The position numbers and the translations under genes were made by a program. Shown here in pieces: positions 9,065 to 16,741 of a stretch of DNA of 47,898 bases. Source of the stretch: Verrucomicrobiota bacterium (lineage in GTDB: Bacteria > Verrucomicrobiota > Verrucomicrobiia > Palsa-1439); assembly GCA_003164675.1 (NCBI GenBank), contig PLTX01000039.1:1-47898 (forward strand). The letters run 5' to 3'. Numbering within the stretch: the first letter of the stretch is position 1; every line of letters starts with the position of its first letter. The notes under the pieces are model-generated. The model made no database searches and was not told the origin of the DNA. It saw nothing but the letters and a program-made list of their open reading frames with translations.

Positions 9065-9532
9065 CTACTTGCCTTCGGATAGGGGTGGCGGCGGCGGCGA
9101 ATTGGTGCCCGTGGTTTGGCTGACCCCGCGACGTCCGCGGCCAGGACCGTTTTCGTTCGCCTGGGTTAGTTTGGCGTTTTGGTCCGCCGTGAGGAAGCCG
9201 CGCAGCTTTTCCATGTAACTCCGACGAAGGGCCCAGGGCGTCTGGCGATCGCCGCTCGGTGCCGCATTCGTGGTCGTCCCGCCTGATTGGCCGTTATTGG
9301 CCTCCCACTGGGCGAGGTCGCTCTTGAAACTTGCGTTCAGCGAGTCGTACTTCGTCTGCTGGTCGCCGGTAAGCGCCAGTTCGTTGAGGATGCGTGGCGG
9401 CAACAAGTTACCCATCATCAGCCGCGTTGGCCGGTGGTTCATGGGCGGGGCATTGGTCGAGCCAGGGGCGGCGAGCGCGCTGGCGGCAAGGATCAGGCCG
9501 ATCGAACAGGCGACGATAATTCCGTGTTTCAT
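9065..9532 (-). CDS. Exported LTxxQ-type (Spy/CpxP-like) small protein
   Basis: A 155-residue exported protein. Residues 1-22 (MKHGIIVACSIGLILAASAL) form a signal peptide. The mature part has two LTxxQ-like elements (ALTGDQQTKYDSL and FLTADQNAKL), as in periplasmic Spy/CpxP-type proteins, and ends in a proline-rich tail. The frame continues upstream to 9730, but the ATG at 9532 is chosen because GGGGAG lies five bases before it and the signal peptide begins there. It is the last gene of an apparent operon with a sigma factor, an anti-sigma factor and a DUF3106-like protein. I infer a role in envelope stress sensing or buffering; the motif match is short, so the family call is tentative. Confidence 0.75.
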   Translation of the reverse strand: MKHGIIVACSIGLILAASALAAPGSTNAPPMNHRPTRLMMGNLLPPRILNELALTGDQQTKYDSLNASFKSDLAQWEANNGQSGGTTTNAAPSGDRQTPWALRRSYMEKLRGFLTADQNAKLTQANENGPGRGRRGVSQTTGTNSPPPPPLSEGK

Positions 9533-9602
9533 TTGAGTCTCCCCAGGTGGTTTGTTTGCGATTTGGTCATGTGGCACACGGTTTGGCAACCAAAGAACAC
9601 TT

Positions 9603-10139
9603 TTACGGCGTTGCTGGCGCAGGCGCGGGCGGGGTTGATGCCGAAGTCGGCGTCCCGTTGTTTTCCGCTGGCGGCAGCGGATTGGCTTGCGACTCCTCGC
9701 CCGGATGATTTCGACGCCATTGTTGTTCAAATTCCTGTCGGCGGTTGCGGAATTCTTCCCGGGCTCTTTGCCGTTCCTCCGGCGTCATTTGCTCCCATTT
9801 CTTTCTGTTCTGCTGAAGCCGGGCACGTTCCGCCGGCGTCATGTTGAGAAAGCGCTCGATGCGATCATGGATGAATTTTCGTTCGTCGGGCGGCATCTCG
9901 GCGAGTCCACGATGGAGGCGCATCAGTTGCGTTTTGCCTTCGAGGGTCATTCGACTCCACTTCGCGTCCAGACGTTGTTCCGCCAGGGCTCGTTGTTCCT
10001 CGGTCAGTGGCAGTTTTTGCCTGGGCTTCGCCTGATCGACCGTCGGCAGGGGTGGTGGCGACGCGGGGGATTGTTGAGCCAGGGCGCTCGTGACGGCCAT
10101 GCCCACCAACAGTCCCATCAGGAACAGGAACCGCTTCAT
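9603..10139 (-). CDS. Exported DUF3106-like protein
   Basis: A 178-residue exported protein with signal peptide MKRFLFLMGLLVGMAVTSAL, cleaved near AQQ. The mature part is a highly charged helical segment with repeated TPEER-type units (LTEEQRALAEQRL, MTPAERARLQQN, MTPEERQRAREEF), the pattern of DUF3106 and related periplasmic proteins. The tail is rich in proline and alanine. Its ATG overlaps the stop of the anti-sigma gene (ATGA), indicating translational coupling. I infer that it acts in the periplasm as part of the sigma/anti-sigma signalling unit; no enzymatic motif is visible. Confidence 0.82.
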   Translation of the reverse strand: MKRFLFLMGLLVGMAVTSALAQQSPASPPPLPTVDQAKPRQKLPLTEEQRALAEQRLDAKWSRMTLEGKTQLMRLHRGLAEMPPDERKFIHDRIERFLNMTPAERARLQQNRKKWEQMTPEERQRAREEFRNRRQEFEQQWRRNHPGEESQANPLPPAENNGTPTSASTPPAPAPATP

Positions 10140-10573
10140 TCGTGATTACCTCCTTTGAGTTGGTCGAGGTTGGCAATCACATCGTAATCTTCCAGATACT
10201 CTCCCTGTTGGACGCGCGCATAGAGTTCGGCGTGCCTCTTGTTCAGCATACGCTCGTGCCCAACCCGGGCGGTGACGGCCAGAGCAACGACCGTTGTGGC
10301 GAGGGTCGCCCAACGGATCGAAGGTCGCCACCACCATTGACGGATGTCGACCCGGGGCTCGTTCAGCCGGCGCAAGGTGCGTTCGGCAAACCCGAAGGAA
10401 GGTTCAATTCCCTCGTCGCGCGCAAGCACCTGCCACGCGCTGGCGTAAGCCTCCCATTCGCGGCGGCAATCCGCGCAGCCGGCAAGATGCACCTCAAACG
10501 CAGCCTGCTCGTGCCCGCTCAACCGCCCATCCAGGCGATGGTCGAACTGTTCTCTGACTGTCTGGCAACTCAT
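10136..10573 (-). CDS. Membrane anti-sigma factor with zinc-finger (zf-HC2) domain
   Basis: A 145-residue anti-sigma factor that should hold the upstream-encoded ECF sigma factor at the membrane. The N-terminal domain carries the HxxxCxxC zinc signature (HLAGCADC, near residue 35). A single membrane segment follows at about residues 85-105 (IRWATLATTVVALAVTARVG), leaving a short periplasmic tail. The frame opens at 10600, but the ATG at 10573 (MSCQTVREQF) has AGGA six bases upstream and matches the usual start of the family. It lies 49 bases after the sigma gene and overlaps the next gene by ATGA. Confidence 0.9.
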   Translation of the reverse strand: MSCQTVREQFDHRLDGRLSGHEQAAFEVHLAGCADCRREWEAYASAWQVLARDEGIEPSFGFAERTLRRLNEPRVDIRQWWWRPSIRWATLATTVVALAVTARVGHERMLNKRHAELYARVQQGEYLEDYDVIANLDQLKGGNHE

Positions 10574-10622
10574 GTCCTTCCTGTCCATCCGGTTAAACAC
10601 CAGATCTGGCGAATGGTTTCCA

Positions 10623-11204
10623 TTAGCAATAGCCTCGCAGTTTGTCCTTTAGCGCAAGGCGTGCCCGATGCAGCAGCGATTTCGTGGCTGAGACCGAGCA
10701 GCCCAGCACCTCGGCAATTTCCTCGTAGGAAAGTCCTTCGTAACGGCAGAGGATCACCGCAGTGCGTTGCGGCTCGGGCAGTTCACGGACGGCCTCCTTG
10801 ATCCTCTCCCGCAACTCGCGCTCGACCGCTTCCTGCGCGGGATCGCGCATCGTCGTGTCCGGCAGCTGCCAACCGGCGGATTCGGAGTCGCGCGGCTCCT
10901 GCAACGCATCCAGCGATTCCGACGGGTGACGGCTCCGTCGGCGATGCTCGTTGAGGATCGTGTTCCGGGTGATGGTGAACAGCCAGGTGGTAAATTTGGC
11001 GGTCGGCTTGTAGCGTTTGGCCGAGCGATAGACCTGCACGAACACGCGCTGGGTCAGGTCTTCGGCCTCGGAGGCGTCGCCGATGGCCCGATGAATGGTG
11101 TTGATGACGGTGCGCTGGTGGCGCTCGATTAATTCACGAAGCGCATCCGTGTCGCCCTCGCGCACGCGCAGCATGAGCGCCACGTCGGAATCGCTGGATG
11201 TCAT
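10623..11204 (-). CDS. ECF-type RNA polymerase sigma factor
   Basis: A 193-residue sigma-70 family factor of the extracytoplasmic-function type. Region 2 spans roughly residues 25-100 (HQRTVINTIHRAIGDA, EDLTQRVFVQVYRSA, KFTTWLFTITRNTILNE), and region 4 is at residues 130-190 (LPEPQRTAVILCRYEGLSY, then EEIAEVLGCSVSATKSLL). Sigma-1.1 and region 3 are absent, as expected. I chose the ATG at 11204 (MTSSDSDVALM) over the frame's first ATG at 11240. The adjacent zf-HC2 anti-sigma gene supports signal-dependent activation; which stress it senses cannot be read from the sequence. Confidence 0.95.
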   Translation of the reverse strand: MTSSDSDVALMLRVREGDTDALRELIERHQRTVINTIHRAIGDASEAEDLTQRVFVQVYRSAKRYKPTAKFTTWLFTITRNTILNEHRRRSRHPSESLDALQEPRDSESAGWQLPDTTMRDPAQEAVERELRERIKEAVRELPEPQRTAVILCRYEGLSYEEIAEVLGCSVSATKSLLHRARLALKDKLRGYC

Positions 11205-11275
11205 CACCACAATGCTACTGTATCGAATGGAACACCGCAACGCCGTCGGGGTTTCGCGCCCCGCGGCATGGCAAA

Positions 11276-11425
11276 TCAGGGCAGGCTCAGACCGAACCGG
11301 TCGAAACGCGGCTTGAAGTAGTGTTCGCGGTCAAACGACATCGCCACCAGCGGCGCAAGCACGGCCACGACCATCACCGCGTGAAAAATCCATTCGTGCC
11401 AGAAAACTCCCAGTCTCTGCTTCAT
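11276..11425 (-). CDS. Small single-span membrane protein
   Basis: A 49-residue protein starting MKQRLGVFWHEWIF, with one hydrophobic segment (AVMVVAVLAPLVAMS) and a basic C-terminal end. The gene begins 44 bases after the nuclease-like gene, so it may be the third gene of that operon. The frame extends upstream to 11476, overlapping that gene, but the internal ATG at 11425 gives a sensible membrane protein. No ribosome site is obvious and I recognise no family, so it could be a chance open frame. Confidence 0.45.
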   Translation of the reverse strand: MKQRLGVFWHEWIFHAVMVVAVLAPLVAMSFDREHYFKPRFDRFGLSLP

Positions 11426-11469
11426 GCGGACTTGGACACAGTGCGGCGGTGCGTTGCTCAGCGAAGGCG

Positions 11470-12003
11470 TCACCACTTTACCTTGACGTTGCGTTTCTGG
11501 CCGAGGCGGTCGATGTAGAAGACCTCGCCGTGGTCGCGCCCGTACTCATGGAGTTCCCTGGTGATTTTCACGTCGAAACAGCAGTACTCGGCGATGTCCA
11601 TGATCCGCCCTTGTTTCCACCACTGGAGCGCCTGCATGCCGTCGGCGATCTTGGGGGCGCTGAGGGTAGCCTTGGCAAGCGAGTCGAGCGACAGGCGATG
11701 GCCGAGTTTTTGTTCGAGGTCAGCCATCAGGTCGAGCGTCGGTATGTCGCCCAGGGCCAACGGGGTGTAGCCATGGAGCACTTCGTAGTCGAAATTGATG
11801 ATGTTGAAGCCGACGACCAGGTCCGCCCGCGTGAGTTGTTTCACCAGATCGGTGACCTGGTCCTCGGAAAAAATTCGGTATTGCCCGTCGCCGGTGCTGA
11901 AGGTAACGCCGACGGACATTTTCATGTCGCGTTTGCGGTCCCAGCCGCCGACTTCCGCCGCGCTTTTCTGGGTTTCCAGATCGAAGTAGACGATATTGGG
12001 CAT
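11470..12003 (-). CDS. Ribonuclease H-like / DEDD-type 3'-5' exonuclease domain protein
   Basis: A 177-residue protein consisting of one RNase H-fold nuclease domain, similar in pattern to YprB and DnaQ-like exonucleases. Exo I is IVYFDLET (residues 4-11), Exo II is LVVGFNIINFDYEVL near residue 62, and Exo III is YCCFDVKIT near residue 140, so all four metal-binding acidic positions appear present. No helicase or other domain is attached. It starts two bases after the stop of the dehydrogenase-like gene, so both are probably translated from one mRNA. DNA or RNA substrate cannot be decided. Activity is inferred from the motifs only. Confidence 0.82.
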   Translation of the reverse strand: MPNIVYFDLETQKSAAEVGGWDRKRDMKMSVGVTFSTGDGQYRIFSEDQVTDLVKQLTRADLVVGFNIINFDYEVLHGYTPLALGDIPTLDLMADLEQKLGHRLSLDSLAKATLSAPKIADGMQALQWWKQGRIMDIAEYCCFDVKITRELHEYGRDHGEVFYIDRLGQKRNVKVKW

Positions 12004-12005
12004 GG

Positions 12006-13007
12006 TCAGAGCGTCATGCGCGGCAACCCGAGCGTGCGCATGGTGTGCAACCCGGGCCGGCCTTCCACCAACCGTGGCAGCGTATTCACCAGAATCGCCG
12101 GCGTGGCGATATCGCCCGGCACGCCACCCTCGAGTACCAGTCGCAGCGGCGGTTCGCCAATAATCTCGATTTGGTCTCGCGGATGCGGCGCGCCAACGTA
12201 CATTTGCAGTTCCAAGGTCAGAACTTCCTTGCCGCCGCGGATGCCGCGCGCGAACTGATGCACGCCGGCCATGGAGCCCTTCGATACCGTGAGAAACTCG
12301 GTTTTGACGGTTTTCCTGGCGAGCACGGGCGCGACGCTTTCATTCAATTTGTCCAGCGCCCAGCCAAGGCCGTCCGCCAGGAATACGAGGGATTCCGCCA
12401 GACCGACGTGGCCAATTTTGCGTTGCTGGTTCAGGTCGTCGAATTGCGCTTTCGTCATGGTCGCGCCGACCTTGCGCTGGAGCGCCTCGCGACGGGTCGC
12501 GGCATCGACCACGCGCAGCACGCGCACCGCATCGATGCGCTGGCAGGCCATCGTCAGCAGCAGCGCGAGCGTGTCCATGACGAACCCCGGGTTGACGCCG
12601 GTGCCGACCACCGCGACGGATTTCTGGATGCACAGATCATCGAGTTTTCCCGCGAGCAATTTGTGGCGGTAGTACGGGAACAGCGCTTCTTCGCAGGACG
12701 TGACGCAATGCAGGCCCGCGCGGACGATTTCGGTGAGTTGCTCGTAGGCTTCGACGAAACTGGAGGTCGTGCAATGGACTACGGCATCGGCCTGCGTTTG
12801 CGCGAACAGGATCACGGGTTTATCGGTCACCGCGATGTCGAGTTTGCGCTGCAGGCCGAGCACCTCGCCCAAATCTTTGCCCGTCAGCTTCGGATCGCGA
12901 TCAATGGCGCCGACCAGTTGGATCCCCGGACGGCTCAACGCCAAACGAGCCGAAGCGCACCCAATGGCGCCCAGTCCGTATTGAATGACACGAATCGGTT
13001 TGCTCAT
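12006..13007 (-). CDS. Dihydrodipicolinate reductase / 2,4-diaminopentanoate dehydrogenase-like protein
   Basis: A 333-residue NAD(P)-binding oxidoreductase. The Rossmann loop is near the N-terminus (VIQYGLGAIGCASARLAL), followed by GAIDRDPKLTGKDLGEV. The segment HCTTSSFVEAYEQL and the catalytic-domain element GTGVNPGFVMD are characteristic of the DapB-like amine dehydrogenases, including 2,4-diaminopentanoate dehydrogenase. The length fits that group better than DapB itself (about 270). No ornithine-degradation genes are nearby, so the substrate is unknown. It is the first gene of a probable operon with the DEDD nuclease-like gene, an association that has no obvious metabolic logic. Confidence 0.85.
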   Translation of the reverse strand: MSKPIRVIQYGLGAIGCASARLALSRPGIQLVGAIDRDPKLTGKDLGEVLGLQRKLDIAVTDKPVILFAQTQADAVVHCTTSSFVEAYEQLTEIVRAGLHCVTSCEEALFPYYRHKLLAGKLDDLCIQKSVAVVGTGVNPGFVMDTLALLLTMACQRIDAVRVLRVVDAATRREALQRKVGATMTKAQFDDLNQQRKIGHVGLAESLVFLADGLGWALDKLNESVAPVLARKTVKTEFLTVSKGSMAGVHQFARGIRGGKEVLTLELQMYVGAPHPRDQIEIIGEPPLRLVLEGGVPGDIATPAILVNTLPRLVEGRPGLHTMRTLGLPRMTL

Positions 13008-13304
13008 GATGATGCCCCACTGGGTGTCTTGTAACGCCTCGCCGCGCCCGCTTCAACGAAAAAGCCGGGGGGCGGGGGGACAGAAGTCAGCAGGCGGACG
13101 AGAAAGGGCGAGGCCACAGGTTCACACGGATGGCCGCGTGACGCCGTAGGGCGAACGCGGGCTTCGCCACGAATGGCGCGTTGAGTCGTTTGTCCCACCG
13201 CACGGAGCATGCCAGCCGACGGCGGGTAATCGCCCACACTGATTGCCTATTGGGCTGTGGCGAAAGAAGGCCTACGACCTTTCTGTCGAATGTCGACACA
13301 GCCA

Positions 13305-15098
13305 TCAGCGGTGATGTGCCGGGTGAAAGACGACCAAGAGGAAAAAGAGTAATGCGAACACCACAAGCAGCGCCATGATGGACAAAATCACCGTCCGATG
13401 CCTGCTCCAGCCGCGCTTCCACGGCGTGGGTGCCTGGAGCCGCTCGGCGCGGCCCGTCACGGTCACTGTATCCGGGTCATCGATATCGGTTTTCATGTCG
13501 GCGGCGGATTGGTAGCGGTTGGCTGGATCGCGTTCCATGGCGTGGAGAACGATTTCCTCGACCTCGGGCGGGAGATTTGGTTCGAACTGGCGTGGCGCGA
13601 CGGGGTCGCCAATGAGACGGGCGTTCATGACAATGAGCGTGGTTTCCCCCTCGAACGGTGTATGGCCAGTCAACATCTCGTAGAGCATGGCGCCGAGGCT
13701 GTAGATATCGGTGCGAGCATCGCCCCGCTTGCCTTTGACCTGCTCGGGGGCCATGTAATCGGGCGTGCCCAGGGCCGGTGTGAAACCCGTGTAGGTGATG
13801 CGCCGTCCTTCGGTGCGAGCGATGCCGAAATCCATGAGCCGGATCGTGCCGTTGTAGCACATCATGATGTTCTGCGGTTTCAGGTCGCGATGGACGACGC
13901 CCGCGCCGTGCAGATACGCGAGCGCGTCACAGATGTGGCTGGCGAGTTTCAGAGCATCAAACACCGGCATCGGTCGGATGCTGTTGAGCAGGTGGGCGAG
14001 CGTGTAGCCCCGCAGGTATTCGGTCACGATGTACGGACGCGACTTTTTTTCCACGGGGAAAAACTTGAGGACGTTGGGATGTTGGAGTTTGAGGCCGATT
14101 TCCTCCTCGCGCAGGAACCGCGAGAAAAATCCCGGATCACTCTCGAACTGCATGTGCAGCACCTTCACTGCGACCATTTGCTTGGTCTGGCGGTCTGTGG
14201 CGCGATAGATCGTGGCCATGCTGCTGCGGCTGATCATCTCATGCATGAAAAACCGGTCGTCGAGTAGTTGACCCGCTTCGACCTCGCCGGTAACGGCCTT
14301 CTCCGCAGGTTTGTGAAACATGGGCGCGCCGCGGTAGTAGCCAACGGCCTCGATCTCTTCGATCTGGATCACTTGCGCCGAGACGTTGTCGTCCGTCCCC
14401 CGTTGCTCGGCCAGCGCGACGAGTTGGCGGCAGGCCGGTCCCGGCGCGTAGCGACCGACAATCTTGCAGATTTCGCCATCGGCCACGCAGGAATGCAAAC
14501 CGTCCGAACAAAGCACGATGTGGTCGCCCTTCTGGACGGCAACGTCCTCGACGTCCACGCGAATCACGGGTTCCTGCCCGACACTGCGGGTGAGGATGAA
14601 ACGGTTGTCGCTGCGCCTGGCCTCATCCTCGCTGATGAGACCGAACTTGCGCTGCATGGCGACGTACGAGTGGTCGGTCGAGATTTGCTTGATCTCGCCT
14701 TTGCGCGCGAGATACACCCGCGTATCGCCGACGTTGCCGACGGTGACATGCTCGTTGCGGAAGATGGCGATGGCCAACGTGGTGGCCATGCGTTTGCTGC
14801 TCTTGTCTTCCATGCTCTTGTCGAAAACGGCAAGGTTCGCCGCGTGGAACACCTGCGTCAGCAATTGCTGCGGCGACAGGTCCTCCTTCGCTTCGCGGAA
14901 CACCTTCAGCGACACCTCCACCGCCAACCGGCTGGCGATATCGCCACGCCCCTGGCCGCCGACGCCATCGGCCAGCACCGCGATGGCCCCGCGGCTGCGC
15001 TTTTCCTCGATCGACTCCGGTTGCCAGAAGCCAACGCAGTCCTCGTTCCGCGGGCGGACCGTGCCGACGGATGAAAGTTCTCCGTAAATCAGTTCCAT
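13305..15098 (-). CDS. Bifunctional PP2C phosphatase-Ser/Thr protein kinase with a C-terminal membrane anchor
   Basis: A 597-residue fusion. Residues about 1-235 are a PP2C phosphatase with its metal-binding motifs: RPRNEDCV, LADGVGGQGRGD, GNVGDTRVYL, LCSDGLHS and GTDDNVSAQ. Residues about 265-530 are a Hanks-type kinase: catalytic lysine in VAVKVL, HRDLKPQN, DFGIART and APEQVKGKRGD. The glycine-rich loop is degenerate (MHEMISRSSMATIYRA). A single membrane helix lies near the C-terminus (TVILSIMALLVVFALLFF), putting both enzyme domains in the cytosol. The start at 15098 is preferred over 15143 because the PP2C domain begins at once (MELIYGELSSVG). Both opposing activities on one chain suggest self-limiting signalling; targets are unknown. 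A terminator-like structure precedes the gene (15161-15233). Confidence 0.93.
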   Translation of the reverse strand: MELIYGELSSVGTVRPRNEDCVGFWQPESIEEKRSRGAIAVLADGVGGQGRGDIASRLAVEVSLKVFREAKEDLSPQQLLTQVFHAANLAVFDKSMEDKSSKRMATTLAIAIFRNEHVTVGNVGDTRVYLARKGEIKQISTDHSYVAMQRKFGLISEDEARRSDNRFILTRSVGQEPVIRVDVEDVAVQKGDHIVLCSDGLHSCVADGEICKIVGRYAPGPACRQLVALAEQRGTDDNVSAQVIQIEEIEAVGYYRGAPMFHKPAEKAVTGEVEAGQLLDDRFFMHEMISRSSMATIYRATDRQTKQMVAVKVLHMQFESDPGFFSRFLREEEIGLKLQHPNVLKFFPVEKKSRPYIVTEYLRGYTLAHLLNSIRPMPVFDALKLASHICDALAYLHGAGVVHRDLKPQNIMMCYNGTIRLMDFGIARTEGRRITYTGFTPALGTPDYMAPEQVKGKRGDARTDIYSLGAMLYEMLTGHTPFEGETTLIVMNARLIGDPVAPRQFEPNLPPEVEEIVLHAMERDPANRYQSAADMKTDIDDPDTVTVTGRAERLQAPTPWKRGWSRHRTVILSIMALLVVFALLFFLLVVFHPAHHR

Positions 15099-15160
15099 AA
15101 CTATCGAGCGGCACACGCTACCCGCCGCCGCCGGCGGTTGCAAGCCGGATGAACGGAGCT

Positions 15161-15233
15161 AAAAAAGAAACAGCCGCCTCTCGCGAAAGAGGCAACCGTT
15201 CTGAGACCCAATAGCCTCAAAGGTTTTCGAGGC
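15161..15233 (-). promoter_or_regulatory. Attenuator-like leader of the phosphatase-kinase gene
   Basis: On the minus strand four segments occur in order: GCCTC (15229-15233), GAGGC (15214-15218), GCCTCT (15188-15193) and AGAGGC (15176-15181). Pairing 1:2 leaves 3:4 as a hairpin directly followed by a T-rich tract (15161-15170), an intrinsic terminator 63 bases before the kinase ATG. Segments 2 and 3 can pair instead and would prevent termination. No minus-strand gene lies upstream that needs this terminator. Function is inference, and no clear promoter was found for the leader. Confidence 0.45.
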
Positions 15234-15420
15234 GATATTGAAAATCAGTTAAAGGCCGGCAGCTTTTGTGAATTGCTTCGGATGAGACGGCCGTCCGCGT
15301 CAGACGGTTGTTGTCCAGCGCGATAAAAAAATGCAGAACGTCGTCCCGTGGGCACGCCGCAGCCCAACAGAAATGTTTTTTTCGTGAAGTTTGCACACGA
15401 ATGGTGATAGGTTTTGAGGT

Positions 15421-15477
15421 GGCGATGGGGTTCGCCTGCAACTGCCCCTGCGACAATAGGGCGCTGATGACTCCTAC
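15421..15477 (+). promoter_or_regulatory. Fluoride (crcB) riboswitch aptamer
   Basis: The sequence GGCGATGGGGTTCGCC, then ACTGCCCC with its complement GGGCG, then CTGATGACTCCTAC, follows the crcB-motif fluoride aptamer consensus. It ends 18 bases before the crcB ATG, and GAGAGG lies between them. The short linker and lack of a T-tract suggest translational control. The stretch 15194-15420 ahead of it holds no gene that I can support. Confidence 0.93.
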
Positions 15478-15495
15478 CATGGCAGAGAGGACACA

Positions 15496-15924
15496 ATGTT
15501 CAGATTGTTGCTGCTCATCATTGGTGGAGCGCTCGGCACGTTGGCCCGCTACGGGCTGAACGGCGTCATCTCCGGGCATCAATCGAAACATTATCCGCTG
15601 GTGGCCGTTTTCCCGCTCGGCACGCTCATCATCAATGTCACCGGCTGCTTCGCCATCGGCTTCATCGCCGCCATCAGCGGACCCGCCACCGGGCGCGCCT
15701 GGCTCAAACCCGAATGGCGCGATTTCCTGATGATCGGCTTCTGCGGCGGCTACACCACGTTTTCCAGTTACGGATTGCAGACGCTCAACCTCGCGCGCGA
15801 TGGCGAATGGATTGGCGTCGCGCTCAACGTCGTCGGCTCGAACGCGCTCGGCCTGCTGGCCACCTATCTCGGCTGGGTCAGCGGTCGCGTGTTTCAGTCC
15901 AGATTCCATGGAGGCACACTATGA
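15496..15924 (+). CDS. crcB: Fluoride channel CrcB/FluC
   Basis: A 142-residue membrane protein that exports fluoride as a dual-topology dimer. Four hydrophobic helices are visible. The family signatures are GGALGTLARYGLNG near the N-terminus, LIINVTGCFAIGF in the second helix, and GFCGGYTTFSSYG in the third, which carries the fluoride-path phenylalanine and threonine. GAGAGG lies six bases before the ATG. A fluoride riboswitch immediately upstream predicts induction by fluoride. Its stop overlaps the start of the DUF190 gene (ATGA), so the two are co-translated. Confidence 0.97.
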   Translation: MFRLLLLIIGGALGTLARYGLNGVISGHQSKHYPLVAVFPLGTLIINVTGCFAIGFIAAISGPATGRAWLKPEWRDFLMIGFCGGYTTFSSYGLQTLNLARDGEWIGVALNVVGSNALGLLATYLGWVSGRVFQSRFHGGTL

Positions 15925-16262
15925 AACTCGAAGGCGAAGGTTCTCTCCTGCGGATTTACCTCGGCGAACTCGACAAATGGCATCACCGGCCGCTCTACGA
16001 GGCGATCGTGCTCAAGGCCCGCGAAATGGGCCTTGCCGGCGCAACCGTCCTGCGCGGCCCGATGGGCTTCGGCGCCAACTCGCATCTGCACACCGCCAAA
16101 ATCCTCCGACTTAGCGAAGACCTGCCCGTGCTCATCGAGATCGTCGACAAGGAGGAAAGGATCAACGCCTTCCTCCCCGAACTCGACAAGATGATGGGCG
16201 ACGGCCTCGTCACCCGCGAAAAAGTCCACATCATCCGCTATCGCGGCACCGCACCAACTTGA
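15921..16262 (+). CDS. DUF190 family protein of the fluoride operon
   Basis: A 113-residue soluble protein starting MKLEGEGSLLRIYLGE. The pattern WHHRPLYEAIVLKAREMGLAG at residues 20-40, then GFGANSHLHTAKILRLS, DLPVLIEIVD and a DGLVTREKVHII end, is the DUF190 family, a PII/ACT-like fold. The start overlaps the crcB stop by ATGA. Family members are often found beside crcB under fluoride riboswitches, so a role in fluoride homeostasis, possibly regulating the channel, is a reasonable inference. No biochemical function is established from the sequence. Confidence 0.93.
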   Translation: MKLEGEGSLLRIYLGELDKWHHRPLYEAIVLKAREMGLAGATVLRGPMGFGANSHLHTAKILRLSEDLPVLIEIVDKEERINAFLPELDKMMGDGLVTREKVHIIRYRGTAPT

Positions 16263-16551
16263 TGCCTCCGCGCGAGGTTGTATGTGGACGGCGCAATCGA
16301 CGCGAACGGGCGTGAGCGGAGTCAACCGAGGTTTACCTCGATCACGAGGGTGCTCGGCCCGGCGACCGTGTCGTGCCCAGGTTGCAAAGGCGCCGAGTAT
16401 GTGCCGGCGGCGAAACCGCCGATGCGGCCGTATGAACCTGAGTTTCGATCGAGGCGCCCACCACCAAGCCCGAGCGGGTCAGTGCGGTCGAACGCATTAA
16501 GAATACATAAAAATAGCGCGTAAGTTGTTAATGGTGAAATTGTTGCTTGCA

Positions 16552-16579
16552 TTGACTGGATGCGGCACTGTGTTATGCT
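16552..16579 (+). promoter_or_regulatory. Promoter of the kimA-like gene
   Basis: TTGACT (16552-16557), a 16-base spacer, and TATGCT (16574-16579) precede the c-di-AMP riboswitch, placing the transcript start near the aptamer's 5' end. The stretch 16263-16551 upstream holds nothing I can support. Confidence 0.65.
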
Positions 16580-16726
16580 CGCTCGCTTATTACCGAATCC
16601 GTGCCCGCCGCACGGAACGGGGGAACCAGGTTGTACGGGGCGGATTCCGGTCATCGAACCGGAACAGGCGAGCGTGTTCTTCTCGGCCTGAGCCCGTCAG
16701 CTAACCTCGTAGGCAACGAGAGAAGA
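16580..16726 (+). promoter_or_regulatory. Cyclic di-AMP (ydaO-yuaA) riboswitch
   Basis: The 5' half contains TCGCTTATTACCGAATCC, a GTGC..GCAC hairpin and ACGGGGGAACC; the 3' half contains GCCTGAGCCCGTCAGCTAAC followed by CTCGTAGGC. These are the conserved blocks of the ydaO-yuaA class in the correct order. It ends about 15 bases before the coding region of a KimA-like potassium importer, the classic target. No intrinsic terminator is visible after it, so control may be translational. Exact ends are approximate. Confidence 0.92.
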
Positions 16727-16741
16727 CACTTGAATTACACC

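Noticed and set aside
13008-13304. Gap between the dehydrogenase-like and kinase genes, checked for a small gene or terminator
   Set aside because: A 77-codon minus-strand frame is present but has no ribosome site or family; no hairpin with a T-tract was found.
15217-15909. 230-codon minus-strand frame opposite crcB, considered as the gene served by the terminator at 15161-15193
   Set aside because: It is antisense to crcB and the fluoride riboswitch, with no recognisable domain.
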